This document shows, one piece after another, positions 37,901 through 46,424 of a stretch of 64,000 nt of DNA. Location: contig OZ244935.1 in NCBI GenBank assembly GCA_965222005.1, forward strand, positions 3,286,001 to 3,350,000. The letters are read 5' to 3'. The position numbers were made by a program, and so were the translations under genes. Below the pieces are notes generated by a model. It was not told the origin of the DNA. It was given only the letters and a program-made list of their open reading frames with translations, and made no database searches. Each line of letters starts with the position of its first letter. The stretch's first letter is position 1. The stretch is from CBDCTM01 sp965222005. GTDB taxonomy: Bacteria; Bacteroidota; Bacteroidia; Chitinophagales; Saprospiraceae.

Positions 37901-40547
37901 TGATGTACTGGATCGTCCTTTGACGGTCACCTTACCAGACAACGCAATGACGGTAACCGCGTATGATTTCGGCGACGACCGTTTTGGCGAAAGCCAGTTT
38001 AAAACCACCGTCATCGACGCCAACGGCAATGTCAAAGAAAAATTCACCGACGTTAGAGGCCGGGTGACCTCAACACTGGACTACATCTCCACCTCCGACG
38101 ACCTTTGGACGGGCTTCCGCTACAACGCCATCAATGAATTGATAGAAGCGACCGACCACGACGAAAACGCCATCGTCTCCGCCTACGACTGGTTTGGCCG
38201 TCGCACCAGTGTGGACCATCCCGACGGTGGCCTCACGGAAATGGAGTACGACCTGGCCGACAATATGACCCAACGCCAAACGGCTGTCCTCCGGGAAACG
38301 GATGAGGTAATTACCTATCAGTACGATCACGAACGGCTGATGGACATCCTCTACCCGCAATACACCCAAAACAACGTCCACTACGCATACGGCGAAGCCG
38401 GAGCAGCATTCAACCGGGCCGGCCGCATCGTATTCCAGGAAGACGCCACCGGCGCTCAGGAGTTTTTCTATGGCCCACTGGGCGAGACTGTCAAAAACAT
38501 CCGCACCATCCTCATCCCCAATGCAGAAGAGCAGGTCTATACCACTGAGTGGACCTACGACACCTGGAACCGAGTGACCGATATGATCTATCCCGATGGG
38601 GAGGAATTGACTTACACTTATAATGTAGGTGGCCTCCTCCACAGCATGGGCGGCGTGAAAGAAGGCACCGATTATCCCTACCTCACCCAGTTGGGGTACG
38701 ACAAATTTGAGCAGCGCGTCTATTGCTCGTATGGCAATGGCACGGAGACCACTTACGCCTATGAAGCCGACCGCCGACGACTCGAATTTATGACCGCCAC
38801 TACCGCCGAAGGCCGCCGGATGATCGACAACGAATACCTGTATGACAATGTAACCAACATCCTCAGCATCACCAACAGCGCTCCGGTGCCCTCGCCCAAC
38901 CTCATGGGCGGTCCGGCCACGCAGACTTTTGAGTACGACGACCTCTATCGCCTCACCCATGCCGAAGGCGATTGGGAAAGCAGCAATGTCACCCACCGCT
39001 ATACCTTGGATATGGGGTACAACAACGTTCACGACATTCTCAACAAAAACCAGGTGCACGAAAAGAAAAGCGGCAATGGCAATAACTGGATTGAGCAAAG
39101 CAAAACGACCTACGACTGGGACTATGCCTACGACAATACCGACCAACCCCATACCGCCACCGAGATCGGTGAGAAGAATTACGCCTACGATGCCAACGGC
39201 AACCTGGCCGAAATAACTCACGATGTAAACGGCCAGACCCGCGAACTGGAATGGGATGAAGAAAACCGCCTACAAACCCTCTCCGACAATGGCCTCACCC
39301 ACCACTACACCTACGATGCTGTCGGCGAACGGGTACTCAAAGGCCAGGGCAACGGCCAGCAGGTATTCGTCAACGGCGAACTCGTGCCGGGCAATGGCGG
39401 CATTGGCAATTACACAATTTATGTCAACCCCTACGTAGTGGTGCGCAGCGGCAACTTTACCAAGCACTTCTTCATCGAAAGCCAGCGCATCGTCAGCAAA
39501 CTGGGCGAAAGCGGCAACGGCAATGCGAATGGCAGTGGTAATAATGGTAATGGAAACGGAAATAATAATGATAACGGCAACAACGGGAATGGTAATAACG
39601 GCAACAACAATGGCCTCAACCAGGAAGCCTTCCAGTTCTACTACCACCCCGACCATCTGGGCAGCAGCAGCTACATCACCGATGCCTCCGGCGAAGTGTA
39701 TCAACACCTGGAGTACTTTCCTTACGGAGAAACCTTTGTGGAAGAACACAGCAATACGCACCGAACACCTTATCTTTACAACGGAAAGGAACTGGATGAG
39801 GAGACGGGCCTGTACTACTATGGGGCGCGGTACTATATGCCGCAGGAGAGCCGGTGGTTGAGTGTGGATCCGTTGGCGGAGAAATATACAGGTTTTAGTC
39901 CTTATAGTTACACATTGAATAATCCAATCGTTTATGTTGACCCAGACGGAGAAGACCCCAAAAAATCATCTATCAAGCTTATTCAACGTACTAAAAATCA
40001 CAAAAGTACAAAAAAAATGCAAGCTAGATACCATCGAAAAAATAATGAAAGACAGGTCAAAAAATTCAACCAGCAGAATAAAATTCTAAAACAAAGAGTT
40101 AGAGCTTTTAATTCCAATTTTAAAGCAAAACGTAATAAAGGGGATAATTTATTTACAATTGTTCATGATGCTATTAGAGAAAAAATAAATCGGAATACTT
40201 TAAACCGTAACTCTAAAGAATTTGAAAAAATGAGAATTGATCTTCTTAAGATAAGTTTAAATGAAGTTGATGCAGGAGAGTCGAAGCCATATGTATTCTT
40301 CTTCGAAAAAACTAGAGGCTCAAATTTAGGAACTGATTATGAATTATATCCGACTCTTATGTACAAGGGCTATGCTCTTGATGATCAAAAAAGATATATT
40401 AGTAATTCAACTGTCACTGTAAAAAAGGATGTCTTAGGTATTAATTCTCATAATTTTTTTACACCTGAACAAATGGATGGAATATATAAAAGAGCATTAG
40501 AAAATTATAACAAAAAGATATCTGAAGAGAAATGTTTTATAGAGTAA
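34962..40547 (+). CDS. 3' fragment of the split SpvB/Rhs gene
   Basis: 1861 codons open from the insertion point. The first internal codon often chosen as a start (CTG/TTG near 35106) is arbitrary. FG-GAP motifs (DINGDRYPDV, DVNGDGLPDK, DINGDGYPDF) and the TcdB middle region are followed by YD/Rhs repeats (MTYDAFGNLETITRPEN, YDWFGRRTSV, YDANGNLAEITHD). A Gly/Asn-rich linker comes next, then the Rhs core signature YYHPDHLGSSSYITD...YLYNGKELDEETGLYYYGARYY...YVDPDGEDP near residue 1660 of the fragment. The last ~195 residues are a different, Lys/Asn-rich tail, the position of the toxin domain in polymorphic toxins. A partner or immunity gene is not seen directly downstream. Confidence 0.8.
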   Translation, partial: EKGNGSCTNNIGLPQDPGEAIFGHLYRGWGQFVYNGNRERAFEKINTDLLCVEEDYDDADEDDFLDGVEGPEDIEALDLPSPANHLFIVMAPVPVQNRWLGYDSLTYISSEIISSSRLGEDEIAIPSAIGDSTTTSCIPAPLKITKSETGSVAGSVGFAVVGNVGGSLSNSRSENIVDAMDINGDRYPDVVGEKKTQFTNARGGLEEVGKDNENELNMDDDESHVALAGALGISLGGSFTLAKVPNTQDQGKGGNKSKENQKARNANISENASDASSDSKEALGLSASASFNVNQDSTTYSWLDVNGDGLPDKVSKNGEVQLNLGYKFAPKENWGYDEVRDGLSKDFGGGLGININNGSIKAGAGLSFSENFTRGALQDVNGDGLLDMVKIKFDDPSLDIFGLNLSDFSLLQGLSFDNSKFEILAKINKGNGFANEWIEWKDSIKYDIGSSNGESINGAFTYCIPAVFVRICINPSGSANKGVSRQHTQLSDINGDGYPDFLTSDNDGHLTVARSTIGRTNMLHSVIRPMGADFSVTYKREGNTYEMPNSVWTLDSVRVYDGFAGDGADTLLTTYAFEDGFFERNEREFYGFHTVRINQHNTEQSDEIYRTTIQTFNNDNYYKKGLLESEVLVDADGNKFTETLNEYGLQDVENGSTLATDFNDDNGAAFPGLSTMTKNFYEGQSTPGETTSMTYAYDKYGNVTDYDDLGDTSPDDDLRAEIEYHEVLSNYIVGMPNSIEVTGSGTTYRKRQTDIDNSTGNITQIRRYLQSGDFSTHDMTYDAFGNLETITRPENHQGERLMFTFEYDPEVNIYTTQVSDSYGYSSQATYDVRFGQLLTSTSMNNQQMVYQIDDVGRITDITGPYEVAAGVPFTIHFDYFPHEPVPYALTQHYDPAHPGNFIETYTFTDGLTRVLQIKKDGAIFTASGQPDEERMIVSGRVQFDAFGRTTHGFYPTTEALGQGNAFNPTPDNIDPTVTSYDVLDRPLTVTLPDNAMTVTAYDFGDDRFGESQFKTTVIDANGNVKEKFTDVRGRVTSTLDYISTSDDLWTGFRYNAINELIEATDHDENAIVSAYDWFGRRTSVDHPDGGLTEMEYDLADNMTQRQTAVLRETDEVITYQYDHERLMDILYPQYTQNNVHYAYGEAGAAFNRAGRIVFQEDATGAQEFFYGPLGETVKNIRTILIPNAEEQVYTTEWTYDTWNRVTDMIYPDGEELTYTYNVGGLLHSMGGVKEGTDYPYLTQLGYDKFEQRVYCSYGNGTETTYAYEADRRRLEFMTATTAEGRRMIDNEYLYDNVTNILSITNSAPVPSPNLMGGPATQTFEYDDLYRLTHAEGDWESSNVTHRYTLDMGYNNVHDILNKNQVHEKKSGNGNNWIEQSKTTYDWDYAYDNTDQPHTATEIGEKNYAYDANGNLAEITHDVNGQTRELEWDEENRLQTLSDNGLTHHYTYDAVGERVLKGQGNGQQVFVNGELVPGNGGIGNYTIYVNPYVVVRSGNFTKHFFIESQRIVSKLGESGNGNANGSGNNGNGNGNNNDNGNNGNGNNGNNNGLNQEAFQFYYHPDHLGSSSYITDASGEVYQHLEYFPYGETFVEEHSNTHRTPYLYNGKELDEETGLYYYGARYYMPQESRWLSVDPLAEKYTGFSPYSYTLNNPIVYVDPDGEDPKKSSIKLIQRTKNHKSTKKMQARYHRKNNERQVKKFNQQNKILKQRVRAFNSNFKAKRNKGDNLFTIVHDAIREKINRNTLNRNSKEFEKMRIDLLKISLNEVDAGESKPYVFFFEKTRGSNLGTDYELYPTLMYKGYALDDQKRYISNSTVTVKKDVLGINSHNFFTPEQMDGIYKRALENYNKKISEEKCFIE
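39505..39625 (+). repeat. Low-complexity Gly/Asn linker repeat
   Basis: Imperfect repeats of GGCAACGGC/GGTAATAAT code for about 40 residues of Gly and Asn between the Rhs repeats and the Rhs core. Such repeats are prone to length change. Confidence 0.75.
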
Positions 40548-40591
40548 TTCACTTATTCGCACTACCATTATCTAAAGAAAAACATAACGCT

Positions 40592-40621
40592 CGTCCGACC
40601 CCGAGGAGTCAGGGTCGGGCG
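40592..40621 (+). terminator. Hairpin after the SpvB/Rhs gene
   Basis: CGTCCGACCC (40592-40601) pairs with GGGTCGGGCG (40612-40621) with one wobble, 45 bases after the stop. There is no T-run, so it may be a terminator-like or mRNA-stabilising hairpin. Confidence 0.45.
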
Positions 40622-41404
40622 GGCTATATAAAAGGCCTGCCTCCGGCATGATTTCCGACCTAAGGTGGGTCCTGGGTCATAAATAAGAAAGACAAAGAAA
40701 TTGACCACTCGCGCCAATCCGACATATTCAGTACCAACGAAACATAGCTATGGCAAGAATAAATACCACAATAACATCAAACATGCATCACCATAAGAAA
40801 GCAGGGAAAGTACAGTCTTTTGGTTGGGTTTTATTTACCCATGTGGGTGTTGGTTTTTATTGTGTTACCCGCTCGCCGAAGTCTGCGACGTCGATGCCAT
40901 AGTCATAAATAACGAGAGGTGAAGAATAGTGTTGACCGCTCACACTAACCTGCAATTTTAAGGCCGCAGGTGTTGATTTGCTGCTGGCAGAGGTAGGTGC
41001 GGAACCCCGCACAATACCGAACCAGATAAATGGCATGCGGTGATTAAAAAACGGGATGGTGATCGATTTGCGGATATGAAAACCGACACCGGCACCAAAC
41101 AACAATGGGGCACCGACATTGTAAACCCGTAAAACCTCAACCCAATGGCCAAATTCAAAAACAAATACCGCATGGATACCACCCGCCGCGCCCGAACCCC
41201 CCGCCAATCCACCCCCCAGGCCCCCATCCAAAAACAAATTCGGTCCCCAATCCAAAAATTTGGGGTCCATCATCCGGGGTTTTAAAATCGGGGTGACCAA
41301 GAATGCCCGGTTAATTGATCCCGGTTTCCAATGGCAATCCCGCTATCACGATCATATGATCCGCGACGGTCGCGCCTTTCAAAATATTTCGAATTATTGT
41401 CGAT
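40622..41404. other. Intergenic region between Rhs gene and IS481-like relic
   Basis: About 780 bases with no firm gene. The first part has a second small GC-rich inverted segment (GCCTGCCTCCGGC). 40857-41300 holds an open minus-strand frame (separate entry). A run of C-rich sequence around 41180-41240 encodes Pro repeats on one strand and Gly repeats on the other. No immunity gene for the Rhs tail was recognised. Confidence 0.4.
40857..41300 (-). CDS. Hypothetical open frame, possibly a gene remnant
   Basis: 147 codons with a GTG start. The Gly-rich N-terminal part (FLDGGLGGGLAGG) is followed by a protein-like stretch (HAVFVFEFGHWVEVLRVYNV, SITIPFFNHRMPFIWFG) and ends FGERVTQ. No family was recognised and no ribosome binding site or promoter is evident. 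It lies near the left end of an IS481-like element. It could be a real small gene, a decayed fragment, or chance. Confidence 0.25.
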   Translation of the reverse strand: MVTPILKPRMMDPKFLDWGPNLFLDGGLGGGLAGGSGAAGGIHAVFVFEFGHWVEVLRVYNVGAPLLFGAGVGFHIRKSITIPFFNHRMPFIWFGIVRGSAPTSASSKSTPAALKLQVSVSGQHYSSPLVIYDYGIDVADFGERVTQ

Positions 41405-42677
41405 TATCATTAAATCGTACTAATTAACTCTATCATAAATTCGTACTAATTTAGAGTAAAACGCATAATGAATAGAGCACTTACGTTTGAGCAAAAAAAG
41501 TTGATTGAAACGAAAGCGGAACAAGGTTGGACAAGCCAACAGCTAGCAGATGAACTGGGCACATCAATTTGGACGGTACGTAAATGGCGTAGCCGAATTA
41601 AAAAAGGGGTGCACTTGAACTAAAACGAGGCAGACCTAAAAGGGGATCGTTAAGTACTTATCCGAAGGAAATCGTCGAATTGATTAAACGCCTTAGAGAA
41701 GATCATCCGGGCTGGGGTGGAATCAGCATTCATGTTGAATTAATAGAAGAATACGGATATGCTCCTGACAGCATACCAAGCATTGCCTGGATTGATCGCT
41801 ACCTTAAAGAAAACGGTTATATAGCCTCAAAAAGTCCTCCGAGTCAATTGCCTGTATCAAAAAGCTGTACCCAAAAAGTGAGGCATTTTCACGATCGATG
41901 GGAAATGGACGCTCAGGGAGCAAGTCCGGTATCAGGGTTGGGTTATCAGTCCATGATAAACGTCAAAGATGTAAAATCAAAAATACATTGTATGGCTTTT
42001 CCGGTTGTGAGTAAAGATGCTAAAACAAAGCCGGCAACGATTCATTATTGTTGGGCATTGCGACTGGCTTTTGAACAGTGGGGGCTTCCTAAAACGATAC
42101 AGGTAGATAAAGATAGTTCCTTTAGGGAGACCCGATCCAGATCGCCCTTTCCGAAAGATATTCACTTGTGGCTCATTAGCATGGGAATCGACCTGTGTTT
42201 TATTGATAAACCGCCACCGGGTAAAAATTCAATAGTAGAGCGATCTCAACAAACAGGCTCCTTTGAAGGCTTTTGCCAATGCTATTGACTCTAAGAGACC
42301 GTATGGCATTGAAAAAGAAGACCAGCTTATACAGCTTAAACGAGCTTATAATTATTTGTCTAAATGTACCTGGTATAGAAAAGTAAGCAGTGTGAAAACC
42401 TTGAGCCTGGGGCGACAGATTTATTATTTAAAAAAAGCCAAGGCTGATACACAACTACAAATCACATTTTGCAATAGATCAAAAAAGCTAGTGTTCCGCG
42501 ATGTCAATGAACATGTTATTGATAAAACTCCAATCAAAAATTTAACAATAGAATTTCTGATGGGAGGTAATAAAAAAAGTCTTATGTCAATCAAAAATAA
42601 ATTCCAAAAAGCTCGTAACTGCCTCATATAGGGCTAGTACGATTTTACGATAGTTTGCCTAGTACGATTTAATGATA
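41405..42677. mobile_element. IS481/IS3-like element, degenerate, with double end repeats
   Basis: Outer ends are a perfect 18 bp inverted repeat, TATCATTAAATCGTACTA (41405-41422) against 42660-42677. An inner 19 bp pair, CTATCATAAATTCGTACTA (41430-41448) against 42635-42653, matches with two differences and is a second copy of the same motif. So each end has two tandem binding sites. No target duplication could be seen. Confidence 0.8.
41468..42631 (+). pseudogene. Transposase of the IS481/IS3-like element, two frame breaks
   Basis: Three overlapping frames make one rve-type DDE transposase. Frame 1 (41468-41623) is a helix-turn-helix, FEQKKLIETKAEQGWTSQQL. Frame 2 (to 42288) has KRGRPKRGS, first Asp in WEMDAQGAS, second in IQVDKDSSF and the Glu in NSIVERSQQT. 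Frame 3 (to 42631) is the C-terminus, LKAFANAIDSKRPYGIEKED. The first break lies after the run AAAAAAGGGG (41600-41609) and needs a -1 shift, so it could be programmed frameshifting as in IS3 elements. The second, near 42255, has no slippery site and is likely disabling. Confidence 0.75.
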
Positions 42678-43095
42678 TTCCGCAATTTCTATGAAAAAAT
42701 CTAATTGCCATTTGGTAGTCCCATTTAATTTATCGAATATTTGCTTGAGTGCTCTTGTAGTGCTCATTAGGTCGATTTAGTTAAGTGTCGGAACTCAACT
42801 TTACGACCTTTTTTATTTTTTAACAAATTTTATCCAAATGCAGGCCAGCAAATCCTGCACGGACTATTGTTACAAAAAAGTGGTAGTTTAAGTCTAAAAT
42901 AGGGTGTTATAGAACACGTACTAAGTTGCACTATAATAATTATTAGTGCGTTGTCAATTATTTGCCAAAGACAAAATAGATATGTAAAGAAGTGGTAAAC
43001 AAGCACCTGGTATTTTTTTTGGGATTTACCTAACTTTTCCGTTATTCTTTTCGTCCATCCAAAAAGAACACCGACTACGTCATCAAAACGCCATT
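42678..43095. other. Intergenic region upstream of the first sigma factor
   Basis: 418 bases, AT-rich. TAACTTTT near 43028-43035 resembles a -7 box for the sigma-factor gene but lacks a TTTG at 19 bases. TTTGCCAAAGACAAAA around 42960-42975 contains the palindrome TTTGCCAAA, too weak to call. No open frame supported. Confidence 0.4.
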
Positions 43096-43695
43096 TTGAC
43101 TGATCTAAGCACATTGATACAACAATGCAAAAAGGGCAGGTACCCGGCGCAGAAATCACTGCACCGATACTGCCATGGGTTTATGATGTCAGTATGCATG
43201 AGGTATATGTATGATGAACAAGAAGCGAATATGCTTTTCAACGCCAGTTTTTTGAAGATACTCAACAACTTAAGCCAGTATAATGGTAAAGGTTCATTTG
43301 AGGGCTGGTGTAAAAAAATACTCATTAATACATTCATTGATGAATACCGAAAAACGGAAAAATACCGAAAGAATATCAATATCATCGCACCGGAGGAGAT
43401 GGTTCTACTATCCAACAATCAATCCATCTATAGTTCGGATTTGGCTATTGATGCGGATGAAATACTCACTATGGTTGGGCTACTTCCCGACTTGACGGCC
43501 AAGGTGTTCAACCTCGTGGCCATTGACGGCTATCAGCACAAAGAGGTAGCGGAGATGTTGGGCATCGGGCTGAGTGCCTCCAAGTGGCATTATGCCAGTG
43601 CCAAAAAACGGCTGCAAAACATGATTAACGATTTCCTCAGAAAAAAAAATAATACGCCATGTCAGGAAAAAAAGAAAACCTCGAGGGCTTCATAA
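43096..43695 (+). CDS. ECF-type RNA polymerase sigma factor
   Basis: 199 residues with a TTG start; no ATG fits, since the first internal Met is at residue 29 inside the sigma-2 domain. Region 2 includes CHGFMMSVCMRYMYDEQEA and the -10 recognition helix KILNNLSQYNGKGSFEGWCK. Region 4 has the helix-turn-helix VAIDGYQHKEVAEMLGIGLS followed by ASKWHYASAKKRLQ. It overlaps the next gene by 37 bp, which implies translational coupling to a membrane partner that is the probable anti-sigma factor. A related pair lies at 56129-58094. Confidence 0.9.
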   Translation: MTDLSTLIQQCKKGRYPAQKSLHRYCHGFMMSVCMRYMYDEQEANMLFNASFLKILNNLSQYNGKGSFEGWCKKILINTFIDEYRKTEKYRKNINIIAPEEMVLLSNNQSIYSSDLAIDADEILTMVGLLPDLTAKVFNLVAIDGYQHKEVAEMLGIGLSASKWHYASAKKRLQNMINDFLRKKNNTPCQEKKKTSRAS

Positions 43696-44987
43696 AATCC
43701 AGACTGGAGGAGAAAAAATATGTTTATAATGAGCGCCTTTGGACACCTGTTGGTACGGTGTTATTGGAGGGAAAAAAGAAAAGCAAAAGGCGATGGATGG
43801 CTCTTTTGTCTTTGTTATTCATATTGGGCTTGGGTAGTATTTTTTTTATAAAAAATAATAAGGGAGATGTAAAAGATGAAGTAGCCATTATTTCAAATAA
43901 AAATAAAACTGACTCACCACCAACTGTTCTTAACAATGGTATAAATTCCCCAAGAGAAAAACGCTCTATACTTAAGGAAAACAAATTAAAAAATAAGGAT
44001 CAAGCAAACTTATTTTTTGATAAAAGTAAAAACCCGGAAAATGACAATACCCAAACAAATAAAATCACAAGCGCTCCAGCAAAGAAAACAAAGAGAAATA
44101 CTTCATTTTCAAAAACAAAAAAAGCCATCCGAGAAGAGGAAGCTGTTCTTTTGGAAAATGATTTTTCAAAAAAAAATAAAACAAGCGAGGCTTCAATTTC
44201 CACCGATAAAAAGGAACCAGTCGCTTTTTCTGAAAATATAGAAGAAACTGCTTTGCCAAAAAAGGGTTCTGAAAAAAATAACCCCTTGATAGTACAGGCA
44301 CTTCCAGTTGCCCAATTCCGTTTGTTCGAAAATATTCCTACAATTAATTTACTAAAAACAGAACCCGTAAAAAAAGCGGATATGCACCTGCCTGAAGGCT
44401 GGCAGTTGTTTGCTTCCGTTGGCACGCCTTCGCCCCGCAATTCTTTCGGCGGCAATAGGGTTACTGTTGGACTTGGGTATGTCCACCGATTTTCCCGCAG
44501 GTGGTCGGTCATGGCGACAGGCGGGTACAGGACATATTTGGGCAATAAGGAAAGTGTTGAATTCGACAAAGTGACCTATGGCTTTGTGCGAAAGAGTGAG
44601 CACTACAAATTAGATGTATCTAAAATCCACTATGCCAACCTGTATAGCAGTCTTGGATATCATTTGGCTCCTCGTCATGTTTTTTTATTTGGGCTGGGCA
44701 TTTCAAAATTCATAACTGCTCATGGTGAATTAGAAACAAGAAAAGAAAGAGCCCAGGAATTCGAAGCATACAGTCCGGTAAACAGCGGCACGGGCTATCG
44801 GAAAGCATTCTACCCATGGAACGCAGAGCTGCAACTGGGCTATCAATATGTAATCAGTCATCGCACGACTTTGGGCATTGGTATTCAATGTCCATTAAAA
44901 AGTATTTTAAAAACGGAATACCAGAATAATGGACCAAACCCGTTGGCTTATGGTCATTTATTTTTGACGCATCAATTGAGAAAATAA
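43659..44987 (+). CDS. Anti-sigma-like membrane protein with C-terminal outer-membrane-barrel domain
   Basis: 442 residues. A short cytoplasmic N-terminus (FIKSRLEEKKYVYNERLW) precedes one membrane segment, WMALLSLLFILGLGSIFFI (residues ~47-65). A long Lys/Ser/Asn/Glu-rich linker (~70-235) is probably disordered and periplasmic. The final ~200 residues, from GWQLFASVGTPSPRNSFGGN, alternate strand and turn (VTVGLGYVHRFSRRWSVMAT, ELQLGYQYVISHRTTLGIGI) like an 8-stranded outer membrane barrel. Coupled to the sigma gene by a 37 bp overlap, it may bind the sigma factor inside and report from the outer membrane. The anti-sigma role is inferred. Confidence 0.75.
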   Translation: MSGKKENLEGFIKSRLEEKKYVYNERLWTPVGTVLLEGKKKSKRRWMALLSLLFILGLGSIFFIKNNKGDVKDEVAIISNKNKTDSPPTVLNNGINSPREKRSILKENKLKNKDQANLFFDKSKNPENDNTQTNKITSAPAKKTKRNTSFSKTKKAIREEEAVLLENDFSKKNKTSEASISTDKKEPVAFSENIEETALPKKGSEKNNPLIVQALPVAQFRLFENIPTINLLKTEPVKKADMHLPEGWQLFASVGTPSPRNSFGGNRVTVGLGYVHRFSRRWSVMATGGYRTYLGNKESVEFDKVTYGFVRKSEHYKLDVSKIHYANLYSSLGYHLAPRHVFLFGLGISKFITAHGELETRKERAQEFEAYSPVNSGTGYRKAFYPWNAELQLGYQYVISHRTTLGIGIQCPLKSILKTEYQNNGPNPLAYGHLFLTHQLRK

Positions 44988-44996
44988 AAATTAATC

Positions 44997-46151
44997 ATGC
45001 AATATTTTAAAATTGTAAACCTTCATAAAAAAATAAAAAGGACGTCCTTTTATTTTTTACTCATCTTACTTTATTTTTCTTTCCAAAGCTGTGAGCAAAA
45101 TTCATTGCCTACGCCCTCAGAAGGAGAGGTTGAATTTTCGTCGCAAATAACTATTGGCAGTGAGCAACTAGCCATAGAGGCCGGAAAACAAGGATATGAA
45201 ATGGTGACAGGTTTTGAAATGGATGACCAAGGCGTATATTGGTTTGAGGGGAATTTGGAGCAAAAAGACTGTGCTCCTGATTGTGGAGCCAAGCTCCAGG
45301 TATTACTCTCTGACATATCACAAAACAATGGTGGAACTTTTGATATTGAACAGTCCATATCGTTAGGGGAAAGAAAATATGTGAGCAGCATACCCGAACC
45401 GGAAGAAGTAATATATGTCCTTCAAGCCCAGGACGAAAGTCCCGGGCAAAACCTGGATATGGTATGGCAGCTTTCAGATTCTACGGTTTCAAGTCCTGTC
45501 ATATCATTGACTGTTATGGGAGAGCAGCCCGCTACTACCTCACTCCTCGTTACGGACGGGATACAGTCTTGGGAACTTTTCCACTATATGGACCCTGTTC
45601 ATGATGCATTGAATTGTCCCGTAAGTTTTGAAGTAGATTATGGTAGTACGTTGGCAACGCTTATCGCAAGCTCGGACATCACTGTATTAGATTGGTTTTT
45701 TCTCAATGGCGACACCATCCAACAAACGGTCAATGTAATTACTGTAACCCCAAACAACGACCCGCAAGCATCAATTATCTGTATGACAGCCACCCATGAA
45801 TCGGGTTGTACTAAAACATATTGCAATTATGTGCCGGCTTTTGCAAGTCCTCCACCAGCCTCTATTATTGTAGATGATGTCATTGCTTTCGATTATAATC
45901 TGGAACAGGTTATTGTTAATTATACAGATGAAAATGGCGTCAAATATAGCACCTCGCATATAGGAGAAAAAAACGATGGTCATGTTTTCCATATTGAGTC
46001 CACTGAGCTGTTTATGTCCAATGAAAATGGAGAGCCTACCTTAAAAATCGAAGCATCGGGCAGTTGCTTTTTAGCGAATGAGAATGACTTTAGTGATAAG
46101 ATTTTATTCTCCAATATATCTCTCGTTTTTGCAGTTGCTTATCCTGAATAA
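44997..46151 (+). CDS. Lipoprotein, function unknown
   Basis: 384 residues. A basic start (KKIKRTSFYF) and a hydrophobic stretch end in the lipobox FQSC, so Cys32 is probably lipidated and the protein membrane-anchored. The mature part is mostly beta strands: an early domain (VTGFEMDDQGVYWFEGNLEQ), a PKD-like middle (CPVSFEVDYGSTLATLI) and a C-terminal strand-rich segment. No family was recognised. It starts 9 bp after the sigma/barrel pair and is likely in the same operon, so it may be part of that sensing module. Confidence 0.75.
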   Translation: MQYFKIVNLHKKIKRTSFYFLLILLYFSFQSCEQNSLPTPSEGEVEFSSQITIGSEQLAIEAGKQGYEMVTGFEMDDQGVYWFEGNLEQKDCAPDCGAKLQVLLSDISQNNGGTFDIEQSISLGERKYVSSIPEPEEVIYVLQAQDESPGQNLDMVWQLSDSTVSSPVISLTVMGEQPATTSLLVTDGIQSWELFHYMDPVHDALNCPVSFEVDYGSTLATLIASSDITVLDWFFLNGDTIQQTVNVITVTPNNDPQASIICMTATHESGCTKTYCNYVPAFASPPPASIIVDDVIAFDYNLEQVIVNYTDENGVKYSTSHIGEKNDGHVFHIESTELFMSNENGEPTLKIEASGSCFLANENDFSDKILFSNISLVFAVAYPE

Positions 46152-46177
46152 GTTTAAATATATATTTTATAAAATAA

Positions 46178-46326
46178 ACTTCAAGCCGCCAGGTTTTGTG
46201 CATTTCAATTGCGGCTGAACCATTAAGAACCACCTCTACACCTTGGGCAAAACCTATCAGGCTTGAAGTTTATCCCGCTTTGCCAGGTTTTGTGTGTATG
46301 CACAAGACTTGGCAAAGCGTGGTATA
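46178..46326 (+). repeat. Structured interspersed repeat, copy 1
   Basis: About 149 bp. It starts with ACTTCAAGCC and has the complement GGCTTGAAGT at 46260-46269, followed by a long hairpin with arms CGCTTTGCCAGGTTTTGTG and CACAAGACTTGGCAAAGCG (46276-46319). A homologous copy is on the other strand at 52564-52710. It has no coding frame and looks like a MITE or REP-type element. Confidence 0.85.
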
Positions 46327-46424
46327 GTCAACATTTTTTGTCTGTTTTTTGATTTTTATAGTAAAAAACTAACCCCATACTTAAATCTCTCGTCCTGAAA
46401 GTATAGCAAAATAATATTCTCATT

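Larger units (their letters stand above)
29287..40547 (+). pseudogene. Giant SpvB/Rhs polymorphic-toxin-like gene, split by IS66
   Basis: One gene in two pieces. The frame from 29287 runs without stop to 33441, the last base of the left copy of the 8 bp duplication CTTTTACC. If the insertion and one duplicate (33442-34961) are removed, the frame continues at 34962 (Glu-Lys-Gly-Asn...) to TAG at 40547. The restored protein is 3246 residues. The order is signal/anchor, Ig-like region, SpvB domain, FG-GAP/TcdB-middle repeats, Rhs repeats, Rhs core, variable C-terminal tail. The restored product resembles TcB/TcC-type toxin shells, which enclose and release their C-terminal effector. As found, only separate fragments can be made. 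Confidence 0.85.

Noticed and set aside
38070..39221. Another long minus-strand open frame opposite the Rhs repeats
   Set aside because: Same cause: repeated GAC/TAC codons on the plus strand give open reading on the other strand. The plus frame has clear YD repeats.
40751..40903. Short plus-strand frame starting MARINTTITSNMHHH
   Set aside because: About 50 codons, unusual composition, no context; overlaps the 3' end of the better, though still weak, minus-strand frame.
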